Shown here piece by piece: positions 1 through 6,197 of a stretch of DNA of 6,197 bases. The notes beneath the pieces were generated by a model, which saw only the letters and a list, made by a program, of their open reading frames with translations, did not search any database and was not told the origin of the DNA. The stretch lies in contig JAQVXN010000123.1 of NCBI GenBank assembly GCA_028709135.1, forward strand, positions 1-6,197, read 5' to 3'. The DNA is from Bacteroidaceae bacterium (lineage in GTDB: Bacteria > Bacteroidota > Bacteroidia > Bacteroidales > Bacteroidaceae). The position numbers were made by a program, and so were the translations under genes. Positions within the stretch are counted from its first letter, which is position 1, and each line of letters starts with the position of its first letter.

Positions 1-402
1 ATTTTGTCCAAATCACAAAAAATGGTAGATGAGGCTCAAAACTTCTTGAAAAAATATGAATCAGAAGAAGGTATTGAGGCATTTAATAAAAATTTACCTA
101 AAGACAGTTTGAGAAATATTCGTATTCGATTCGGCGTCTTTAAGGAAGGTGAAGATGCTCATGTGGATGAATATGCTTTTAAAAAAGAATCTTCCAAAAC
201 GCAGAACAAATTTTATCCTTATGATGGAGTCTCCGGCAAGCTGCTTAGCAAACCCAAAATCGTCGAAGATGTCAAAGCTCAGGTGATATCAGATTATCAA
301 GATGCAAAAGAAAAAGAATGGGTGATAAGTTTGCGGAAAAAGTATCCATTTTCAGTGAATAAGGAGGTTTTGGAAACGGTAAACAATCATTCAGCCCAAT
401 AA
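1..402 (+). CDS. C-terminal part of a probable parvulin-type peptidyl-prolyl cis-trans isomerase/periplasmic chaperone (5' end cut by window)
   Basis: The reading frame is open at the left edge and ends at TAA 400-402, so this is the last ~133 codons of a larger gene; the TTG at position 4 is not a credible start. The visible part is charged and mostly helical. No complete PpiC signature (GGxLG, FGYHI) is in view. The tail, around DYQDAKEKEWVISLRKKYPF, resembles the closing helix of Bacteroidetes PpiC/SurA-family proteins, where a C-terminal helix packs onto the N-terminal chaperone domain. Context supports this: a SurA-like gene starts 8 nt downstream, and Bacteroidales often carry several such isomerase genes in a row. 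If right, the protein would help fold or escort outer membrane proteins in the periplasm. The family call is inference from the tail and the neighbours; a different periplasmic protein is possible. Confidence 0.7.
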   Translation: MLSKSQKMVDEAQNFLKKYESEEGIEAFNKNLPKDSLRNIRIRFGVFKEGEDAHVDEYAFKKESSKTQNKFYPYDGVSGKLLSKPKIVEDVKAQVISDYQDAKEKEWVISLRKKYPFSVNKEVLETVNNHSAQ

Positions 403-410
403 AAATATAA

Positions 411-1778
411 ATGAAAAAGTTTGGTACTATATTGATGATGGCAGTATTGTTGTTAACATGCGGTCAGTTCAGCAGAGCTCAAAAAAATGTCGTTGACGAA
501 GTGATTTGGGTGGTTGGTGATGAGCCTATTCTAAAATCAGATGTGGAATTTCAACGTCTGAATGCAGAACTTAATGGTCAGAAAATTAGTGGCGACCCAT
601 ATACGGTAATACCAGAACAATTAGCTATCCAAAAACTTTTTCTTCATCAGGCCTCTATTGATAGTATTAATGTGACAGAAGCCGATGTAATGCCGTATGT
701 GAATGCGCAAATGGAAAGAATGATTAATTTGGCTGGCTCGCAAGAAAAGTTGGAAGAGTATCGCGGAGTACCAATGAAGCAAATACGTCAAGAAGTTATT
801 AAATATTTCATTGAGTCGAAAAAAATTGATGATGAGAAGAAAAAAATCATAGGAGATAAAAAGATTTCTCCTGCGGAAGTAAGACGTTATTTTAAAAATA
901 TGCCAAAGGATAGTTTGCCGTATATACCGACTCAGGTTGAAGTACAAATTTTGACGCAAACACCCGAGATTGCAGAGCAGGAAATAGAACGGGTCAAAAA
1001 CGAATTACAGGAATATGCCAAAAGGGTTAATTCCGGTGAATCGAGTTTTGCTACTTTAGCAAGACTTTATTCTCAAGATGAGGGTTCAGCCCGACAAGGA
1101 GGGGAATTAGGCTATTGTGGACGTGCTGAATGGGTCCCGGAATTTGCGAATGTGGCTTTTTCTTTGACAGATCCGAATACGGTGTCAAAAATTGTTCAAA
1201 CTGAATTTGGTTATCATATTTTACAGTTAATAGGGCGCAAAGGAGATAAGGTAAATGTACGCCATATCTTACTTAAACCTGTACCAACTGATGATGCTAT
1301 CAAAAAATGTATTTTGCGTTTGGACTCAATTGCAAATGATATCAAATCTAACAAGTTCTCATTTGATCATGCAGTGTATGCTCTTTCAGATGATAAGGAT
1401 ACAAAAAACAATAATGGTTTAATGGTTAATACCAGCTTGGAAGATGAAACGCAAACCTCTCGTTTTGAAATGAAAGACTTGCAACAAGATGTCGCAAAAG
1501 TGGTTGACAAAATGCATGTTGGAGAAGTTTCAAATGGATTTTCAATGATTAATAAAGATGGTAAACAAGTTTGTGCCATCGTGTTGCTGAAAAATCGCAT
1601 AAATGGGCATAAAGCTGATATTACAGAAGATTTTCAAGCTTTGACTGATATTGTTTCAAATAAAAAAAATGAAGAAGTATTGGAAAAGTGGATCAAGGAA
1701 AAGCAAAAGACTACATATATAAGTATTAAAGACGAATGGAAACGTACGGATTTTAAGTATCCCGGATGGATAAAATGA
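411..1778 (+). CDS. SurA-like periplasmic chaperone / peptidyl-prolyl isomerase with two PpiC (parvulin) domains
   Basis: This 455-residue secreted protein should act in the periplasm as a chaperone for outer membrane proteins. Residues 1-23 form a signal peptide (basic MKK, hydrophobic core, likely cut after SRA). C17 follows LLT, a poor lipobox, so a lipoprotein is unlikely. Residues ~28-165 are the helical SurA-type N domain, beginning with the family's 'VDEVIWVVGDEPILKSDVE' pattern. PpiC domain 1 spans ~176-274, with FATLARLYSQD, GGELGYCGRAEWVPEF (230-245) and FGYHILQL (266-273). PpiC domain 2 spans ~281-395; it starts with VRHILLKP but has only NNNGLM in place of GGxLG. A charged helix and the tail DFKYPGWIK finish the protein. 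Length is close to E. coli SurA (~430). The ATG at 411 follows an A/T-rich spacer without Shine-Dalgarno, as usual in Bacteroidetes. The stop overlaps the next gene. Family assignment is firm; surA orthology in the strict sense is not proven. Confidence 0.92.
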   Translation: MKKFGTILMMAVLLLTCGQFSRAQKNVVDEVIWVVGDEPILKSDVEFQRLNAELNGQKISGDPYTVIPEQLAIQKLFLHQASIDSINVTEADVMPYVNAQMERMINLAGSQEKLEEYRGVPMKQIRQEVIKYFIESKKIDDEKKKIIGDKKISPAEVRRYFKNMPKDSLPYIPTQVEVQILTQTPEIAEQEIERVKNELQEYAKRVNSGESSFATLARLYSQDEGSARQGGELGYCGRAEWVPEFANVAFSLTDPNTVSKIVQTEFGYHILQLIGRKGDKVNVRHILLKPVPTDDAIKKCILRLDSIANDIKSNKFSFDHAVYALSDDKDTKNNNGLMVNTSLEDETQTSRFEMKDLQQDVAKVVDKMHVGEVSNGFSMINKDGKQVCAIVLLKNRINGHKADITEDFQALTDIVSNKKNEEVLEKWIKEKQKTTYISIKDEWKRTDFKYPGWIK

Positions 1779-3433
1779 TAAAACGATTTTCAACTATAAA
1801 AAAAAGACTCTTAAGTAGGAAAGGAGCTATGGGCTGGTGTCTATTGCTCTTTTTCTTTCTTGTGATGTCAATCATACCGTCTTTTGCAAAGAAAGAGAAA
1901 GTGCGTCCAAATGCAGGTAAAATAATTCTTAGATATGCTGATAGGGTAGAATATGATCAAATTAAGAATCCAAATGTACAGATATTTGTAGGGCATGTAT
2001 CATTTAGTCATAATGGATTAATCTTGTACTGTGATAGTGCAAATTTTTATCAATTATCAAATTCTTTCCAAGCTTTCGGTAATGTTAGAATGCTTCAAGG
2101 CGATACTCTTTCATTGAAAAGTGAATACCTCTTTTATGATGGAAATTCACAGATTGCGCAGGCAAGAAAAAAAGTGATATTAAAAAATAGGAGTTCTGAA
2201 TTATTCACTGATAGTTTGAATTATGATCGTGTGTATCATATCGGTTATTTTTTTGAAGGTGGAAAATTAATTGATGGGGGAAATATATTGACGTCAGATT
2301 GGGGACAATATAATACATCAGACAAACAGGCCTTGTTTAATTATCATGTGGAACTGGATAGAAAAGATATGAAGATAAACTCAGATACAATACATTATGA
2401 TACACGTACAAAAGTGGCTCATTTGTTGGGCCCATCAAATGTTTTGAACGGAACCAGCCATATATACACTGAAAATGGTTATTATAATACGCTGAATAAG
2501 AACGTGACTTTGATGAATAGGTCTGTTGTTGTGGATAAAAATCAACAGATGGTTGCTGATTCATTAATTTATGATCAAGAAAAAGGTGTTGCCCACGCTT
2601 ATCGGAATATTGTTTACAACGATAAAGCAAACAAAAATATTCTAACAGGCGATTATTGTTACCATAATGAAAAAACAGGATATACCATTACCTATAATAA
2701 AGCTGAAGTGAAGAATTATTCAGAAAAAGATACGCTATACCTTCATGCTGATACTTTCAAAATTTATACGTATGACCAGAAAACAGATTCTGTTTACCGA
2801 GTCATTCATGGATATTATCATGCTCGTTCATTTAGAAGTGATCTTCAGAGTGTGGCGGATTCGCTTTCATATAATTCAAAAAAAGCAGTACTTTCACTAT
2901 ATGGAAACCCAATAGTATGGAATGGAATGCGCCAAATTCTGGGAGAGGAAATACATGCTTATATGAATGATTCTACGATAGACAGTATTCATGTGGTGAA
3001 TCAGGCATTGATGGTGGAAAAACTGGATTCTCTCCATTTTAATCAAATAAGTGGAAAGGAAATGAGATATTTTTTTGAGAATGGAAAATTAAAAGAAAAC
3101 AGGGTGAATAATAACGTTCAAGTCATTTATTATGCTTTTGACAGCGACAGTATCATGGTGGGCATGAATTATACGGAAACTAGCTTGGCTCGAATGTTTA
3201 TGGGCAGTAAAAAACTCTCAAAAATTTGGACCAAGGAGGCGACTGGGACGTTCTATCCTCTAGCTTTTGTCTCGAAGGAAAAGTCTTTCTTACCTAATTA
3301 TGGGTGGTTCGATTATATTCGTCCCGTAAATAAAGATGACATTTTTGAATGGCGTTCAAAAACAGCGGGAAAGGAGCTGAAGCAGACGGTTCGACGCAAA
3401 GTGCCGTTCCAAACGTTGAAAAGCATAAAGTAA
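1775..3433 (+). CDS. OstA/LptA-like secreted protein, probable LPS-transport component
   Basis: A secreted protein of 552 residues from the ATG at 1775, or 555 from an in-frame ATG at 1766. I chose 1775 because it forms the ATGA overlap with the upstream stop; either start keeps the signal peptide. Numbering from 1766, a basic stretch (KRFSTIKKR) precedes a hydrophobic core at ~23-40 and a likely cut after SFA (~42). The mature part is beta-rich and built from repeats in which D-S/T-x-x-Y/F recurs at residues 90, 149, 207, 265, 329 and 365, typical of the stacked-strand OstA/LptA fold that carries LPS across the periplasm. There is no LptD-like outer membrane barrel. The end, FLPNYGWFDYIRP followed by DIFEWRSK, looks like the conserved tail of Bacteroidetes OstA-like proteins. 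The role in lipid A/LPS transport is inferred from family; the SurA-like neighbour fits envelope assembly. Confidence 0.88.
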   Translation: MIKRFSTIKKRLLSRKGAMGWCLLLFFFLVMSIIPSFAKKEKVRPNAGKIILRYADRVEYDQIKNPNVQIFVGHVSFSHNGLILYCDSANFYQLSNSFQAFGNVRMLQGDTLSLKSEYLFYDGNSQIAQARKKVILKNRSSELFTDSLNYDRVYHIGYFFEGGKLIDGGNILTSDWGQYNTSDKQALFNYHVELDRKDMKINSDTIHYDTRTKVAHLLGPSNVLNGTSHIYTENGYYNTLNKNVTLMNRSVVVDKNQQMVADSLIYDQEKGVAHAYRNIVYNDKANKNILTGDYCYHNEKTGYTITYNKAEVKNYSEKDTLYLHADTFKIYTYDQKTDSVYRVIHGYYHARSFRSDLQSVADSLSYNSKKAVLSLYGNPIVWNGMRQILGEEIHAYMNDSTIDSIHVVNQALMVEKLDSLHFNQISGKEMRYFFENGKLKENRVNNNVQVIYYAFDSDSIMVGMNYTETSLARMFMGSKKLSKIWTKEATGTFYPLAFVSKEKSFLPNYGWFDYIRPVNKDDIFEWRSKTAGKELKQTVRRKVPFQTLKSIK

Positions 3434-3443
3434 ATAGATTATA

Positions 3444-5285
3444 ATGGCCGATATTATTCATCTTTTACCTGATAGTGTTGCGAACCAAATCGCAGCAGGA
3501 GAAGTTATTCAACGCCCATCTTCTGTAATCAAAGAATTGATGGAAAATGCTGTAGATGCAGGTGCTACAAGTATAGATGTTTGGGTTATTGATGCAGGAA
3601 AAACCTGCATTCAGGTGATGGATAATGGTAAGGGTATGTCGGAAACCGATGCCAGGTTGTCTTTTGAGAGACATGCAACTTCAAAAATTACAAAAGCATC
3701 TGACCTTTTCGATTTACACACAATGGGATTTAGAGGTGAGGCTTTGCCTTCAATTGCTGCAGTTTCTCAAGTTGATTTAAAAACCAAAACAAAAGAAGCG
3801 GAATTAGGAACATGGCTTTCTTTAAATGGTTCAAAAATAATAGAACAAAAGCCTGTGGCTTGTCAAACGGGCACTACGTTTACGATTAGTAATCTTTTTT
3901 ATAATGTGCCGGCTCGAAGACGGTTCCTGCGTTCAAATCAGACCGAATTATCTAATATTATGACGGAATTCGAACGAGTCGTACTTGTGCATCCTGATAT
4001 TAGTTTTACGTTTCATAGAGATAATACTTTAATTTTAGATTTACGTACTTCTTCTTTTAGAAAAAGAATAACGAGTCTTTTTGGTTCAAATTTGGACAAA
4101 CAATTATTACCGGTTCATGTTGAAACAGCTTTGGTTAAGATAGATGGTTTTGTAGGTACTCCACAAAGTTCTCGTGCAAAAGGAGCCAAACAATTCTTTT
4201 TTATTAATCAGCGTTATATGCGTCATCCTTATTTTAACCGTGCAATCATGACTGCATTCGAACGGTTAATACCAGCTGATAAACAAGTTCCATATTTTTA
4301 CTGTTTGGATGTAGATCCCTCTAAAATAGATGTAAACATTCATCCAACAAAAACAGAAATAAAATTTGAAGATGATCAGTCCATATGGCAAATCATCTTA
4401 TCAGTAACAAAAGAAGCTTTGGGACGCTTTAATGCAGTTCCTACTATAGATTTCTCGGAATCCATGACGCCAGAAATACCAACATTTAGTCTTGAAAGAA
4501 AAGTTGATACACCGAAGATACAAGTAGATCAACATTATAATCCCTTTAAACAAAGTGGTGCATCTGAAAATAAACGTTCTTATTCTTCTGATAGCTGGGA
4601 AGAGTTGTATGCAACATTAAAAAAAACTGCTACAACCGCGATTCCAAGTGATAACATACAAAATAATACATTGGAGCAAGTCATATCTTCATCGGAAGAG
4701 GACAAGGTTTCCTCAGATAAAGAGCTGAAAGAATTTATCCAATATAAGGGACGTTACATTTTAACGTCGGTAAAGTCTGGGTTGATGATTATTGATCAGA
4801 ATAGGGCACATATACGTATCCTTTATGATAAGTACATGTCTGAAATTGAAAATGGACATGTTGTTTCTCAAGAATTGCTTTTTCCTGAATTGATGCAGTT
4901 GCCAATTACAAAAGTATCTATTTTTAATGATCAATTAAAAATGTTGCAAAGTGTTGGTTTTGATATATCGGATTTAGGGAGTGGTAGTTATGCTATTCAT
5001 GGGGTTCCGGCTGGAGCTGAAAAGCTAAAACCAGTGGAAATGGTTTTGGAACTTTTTGAAGTCTTATTAAATAAAGAGACTCTTTCAAAAGAAAAGTTGT
5101 TTTATCACGTAGCTTTAACTTTAGCAAAGAAAAATGCCATCGAACAAGGTCAAATTCTTTATCAAGAAGGAATTAAACAATTAATTGATGAATTGTTTTC
5201 ATGCAAAATACCAAACTATACTCCAGATGGGAAATTAGTGCTGACAATTCTGCCTGATGATAAGATGGAAGGTTTTTTCCGTTAG
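3444..5285 (+). CDS. mutL: DNA mismatch repair protein MutL
   Basis: MutL couples mismatch recognition by MutS to downstream repair in the cytoplasm. At 613 residues it is full length. The N-terminal GHKL ATPase (1-~335) has every hallmark: IAAGEV (16-21), KELMENAVDAGA with catalytic E31 and metal-binding N35, DNGKGM (60-65), ATSKI (78-82), GFRGEAL (95-101) and K303 in NIHPTK. A polar, low-complexity linker (~345-425) contains YNPF. The C-terminal dimerization domain (~430-613) keeps QELLFP (476-481), matching the QxxLxP sliding-clamp motif. The endonuclease site is altered: DQNRAHIRILYD (451-462) replaces DQHAxxExxxxE, and CKIPNYTPDGK (587-597) replaces CPHGRP. It starts 10 nt after the OstA-like gene, so it is probably co-transcribed with envelope genes. 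A run of eight A (4619-4626) lies in the linker. The mutL identity is certain; absence of nuclease activity is inference. Confidence 0.98.
   Translation: MADIIHLLPDSVANQIAAGEVIQRPSSVIKELMENAVDAGATSIDVWVIDAGKTCIQVMDNGKGMSETDARLSFERHATSKITKASDLFDLHTMGFRGEALPSIAAVSQVDLKTKTKEAELGTWLSLNGSKIIEQKPVACQTGTTFTISNLFYNVPARRRFLRSNQTELSNIMTEFERVVLVHPDISFTFHRDNTLILDLRTSSFRKRITSLFGSNLDKQLLPVHVETALVKIDGFVGTPQSSRAKGAKQFFFINQRYMRHPYFNRAIMTAFERLIPADKQVPYFYCLDVDPSKIDVNIHPTKTEIKFEDDQSIWQIILSVTKEALGRFNAVPTIDFSESMTPEIPTFSLERKVDTPKIQVDQHYNPFKQSGASENKRSYSSDSWEELYATLKKTATTAIPSDNIQNNTLEQVISSSEEDKVSSDKELKEFIQYKGRYILTSVKSGLMIIDQNRAHIRILYDKYMSEIENGHVVSQELLFPELMQLPITKVSIFNDQLKMLQSVGFDISDLGSGSYAIHGVPAGAEKLKPVEMVLELFEVLLNKETLSKEKLFYHVALTLAKKNAIEQGQILYQEGIKQLIDELFSCKIPNYTPDGKLVLTILPDDKMEGFFR
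3592..3610 (+). other. Perfect small hairpin inside the 5' part of mutL
   Basis: ATGCAGG (3592-3598), loop AAAAA, then CCTGCAT (3604-3610) form a perfect 7-bp stem with a 5-nt all-A loop, over MutL codons ~50-56. No T-tract follows, so it is not an intrinsic terminator. The left arm repeats an upstream GATGCAGG (3555-3562), and the right arm can alternatively pair with CAGG at 3612-3615. It may be only a coincidence of codons; no function can be claimed. Confidence 0.4.
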
Positions 5286-5435
5286 AAAATTCTTTTTTTG
5301 CCTGTACAACTAAAAAAAACGATATTTCTACTAAAAAATTTGTCTCGTATTGTTTTTTTCTCTACTTTTGCAATTAGAATTAGAAGATTTAATGGAGAAA
5401 GAGTGTATAATAAGTTAATAATAAAAATGGAAAGT
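5286..5435 (+). other. mutL-ompA intergenic region
   Basis: This very AT-rich gap is the only sizeable non-coding stretch. Its left part has a T7 tract (5293-5299) and an A8 tract (5312-5319) that could pair, with AGAAA (5284-5288) and TTTCT (5325-5329) as a possible outer stem. With only A/T pairs this is a poor terminator, so some read-through from mutL is possible. ACTAAAAAA occurs twice (5309-5317, 5330-5338), just upstream of the promoter. The right part holds the promoter and the leader of the OmpA-type gene. I see no tRNA, small RNA or riboswitch structure. Confidence 0.7.
5339..5370 (+). promoter_or_regulatory. Bacteroidetes-type promoter for the OmpA-family gene
   Basis: TTTG at 5339-5342 (-33 element) is followed after 20 bp by TACTTTTG at 5363-5370, an exact match to the -7 consensus TAnnTTTG of the Bacteroidetes primary sigma factor (ABfA type). 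The spacing fits the usual 19-21 bp. Transcription should begin a few bases after 5370, leaving a leader of about 55-60 nt before the gene at 5436. A match this good before an abundant-type outer membrane protein suggests strong constitutive expression, independent of the mutL operon. The start site itself is inferred. Confidence 0.8.
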
Positions 5436-6197
5436 ATGAAAAAGTTATTATTTGTCTTAGCGTTTGTAGGCGTTGCCTCATTTGCTAGTGCACAGACGAC
5501 AGACGTACCACAGAAAAAGTATAGTGTCGCTACGAATTCGTTCTGGGGCAATTGGTTCATCACTGCGGGTGGAGACTATACAGTTTTCTATTCCGATGAA
5601 CAACATGGCAAAGGATTTAATCAAAGTCCTTTTAAAGATTTTCGTCGTGATGGCGGTTTTGGCGTAGGTATCGGCAAATGGTTTACTCCCGGTATAGGTC
5701 TTCGTACAAAGTTTAATGGTGTATGGGGAAAAGGTGTTGATTCTGAAAGTAGCAGTATCAATAAAACTTATATGAAGAATTATTGGACAGTTAACGAACA
5801 AGTTATGTTTAACTTGAGTAATCTGTTATGTGGTTATAATGCAAGCCGTGTTTGGAATTTTATTCCTTATTTAGGTGCGGGTGTAGTTCGTAATTGTACT
5901 GCCGATATTTATGCAATGGATTGGAACGCAGGTATTATGAATACATGGAGATTAGGCAAACATCTGGATTTGTTCTTGGATTTATCAGTAGTTAATGCTG
6001 AGCCTAAGATGGATGGTATATCAGAACATTCAACTTCTACTGCTTCATTTAAAAACTACGACCAAATCTATTCTGCCGAAATCGGTCTGAAATTTAATTT
6101 AGGTAAGAGCACATGGGAGAAAACTCCGGATGTAGATGCTTTGATGGCTATGAACAAAGAACAGATGGATGCTTTAAATGCTTCTCTGCGTGATGCT
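5436..6197 (+). CDS. OmpA-family outer membrane protein, N-terminal beta-barrel part (3' end beyond the window)
   Basis: The frame is open from 5436 to the right edge (254 codons), so only the N-terminal part is seen. Residues 1-20 are a clear signal peptide (MKKLLFVLAFVG, cut after ASA). An in-frame ATG at 5427 would add only MES; 5436 was chosen because it gives a textbook signal peptide. The mature part opens with KKYSVATNSFWGNWFITAGG and alternates short aromatic/hydrophobic strands with polar loops, as in an eight-stranded OmpA-type barrel; the last strand appears to be AEIGLKFNLG. Next comes a helical linker (DVDALMAMNKEQMDALN), after which the peptidoglycan-binding OmpA domain would be expected off-window. 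Two cysteines (C132, C154) lie in the barrel region. Such proteins are major surface proteins of Bacteroidales that anchor the outer membrane to the wall. It has its own promoter. The family call is strong; the C-terminal domain is expected, not seen. Confidence 0.88.
   Translation, partial: MKKLLFVLAFVGVASFASAQTTDVPQKKYSVATNSFWGNWFITAGGDYTVFYSDEQHGKGFNQSPFKDFRRDGGFGVGIGKWFTPGIGLRTKFNGVWGKGVDSESSSINKTYMKNYWTVNEQVMFNLSNLLCGYNASRVWNFIPYLGAGVVRNCTADIYAMDWNAGIMNTWRLGKHLDLFLDLSVVNAEPKMDGISEHSTSTASFKNYDQIYSAEIGLKFNLGKSTWEKTPDVDALMAMNKEQMDALNASLRDA

Noticed and set aside
453..464. Lipobox at C17 of the SurA-like protein
   Set aside because: The residue before the cysteine is T rather than G/A/S, and a good signal peptidase I site (SRA-QK) follows six residues later.
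5284..5329. Intrinsic terminator after mutL
   Set aside because: The only pairing is a T-tract with an A-tract plus a 5-bp A/T-rich outer stem around a large loop; there is no GC-rich stem followed by a T-run, so a terminator is not supported.
5297..5330. A second promoter upstream of the OmpA-type gene
   Set aside because: TTTG at 5297-5300 has no TAnnTTTG at the right distance; the only candidate is TATTTCTA with poor spacing and sequence.
5282..5563. Reverse-strand open frame across the mutL-ompA gap
   Set aside because: It runs antisense through the promoter, leader and signal peptide of the OmpA-type gene, and its sequence reads like translated A/T-rich non-coding DNA.
5473..5801. Short open frames on both strands over the start of the last gene
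   Set aside because: They overlap the OmpA-type frame, which has a signal peptide, barrel-like strands and its own promoter; the alternatives show no recognisable family character.
1..6197. Mobile element, defence island or biosynthetic cluster
   Set aside because: No transposase, integrase, terminal inverted repeats, CRISPR repeats or accessory enzymes are visible; all genes are core envelope or repair functions with uniform AT-rich composition.

Overview
The window is a compact, AT-rich stretch whose genes all read on the + strand. Three things point to a member of the order Bacteroidales (Bacteroides or a close relative). The protein families match: tandem SurA/PpiC-type proteins, an OstA-like protein ending in an FLPNYGWFDYIRP-type tail, and a Bacteroides-style OmpA barrel. 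Gene starts lack Shine-Dalgarno sequences and have A/T-rich leaders. The promoter before the last gene matches the Bacteroidetes -33/-7 pattern (TTTG, 20 bp, TAnnTTTG). The order is inferred from protein character; species cannot be settled by eye.

Layout: (1) 1-402 is the 3' end of a gene cut by the window edge, probably a parvulin-type peptidyl-prolyl isomerase/chaperone. (2) 411-1778 is a complete secreted SurA-like protein with two PpiC domains. (3) 1775-3433 is an OstA/LptA-like secreted protein, overlapping the previous stop by 4 bp. (4) 3444-5285 is mismatch repair mutL. (5) 5286-5435 is the only real intergenic gap and carries a promoter and leader. (6) 5436 to the right edge is the N-terminal barrel part of an OmpA-family outer membrane protein, cut by the window end.

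Genes 1-4 are separated by 8 nt, -4 nt and 10 nt and are almost certainly one transcript. The first three concern the envelope: periplasmic chaperones that deliver barrel proteins, and an LPS-transport-type protein. A barrel protein of the kind such chaperones would serve follows under its own promoter. mutL is the functional outlier in the operon.

I see no mobile element, CRISPR array, RNA gene or evident new defence or biosynthetic system; this looks like conserved core chromosome. The most notable points are the loss of the endonuclease motifs in MutL while the clamp-binding motif stays, a roughly 58-residue periodicity in the OstA-like protein, and the complementary decay of the two PpiC domains in the SurA-like protein.
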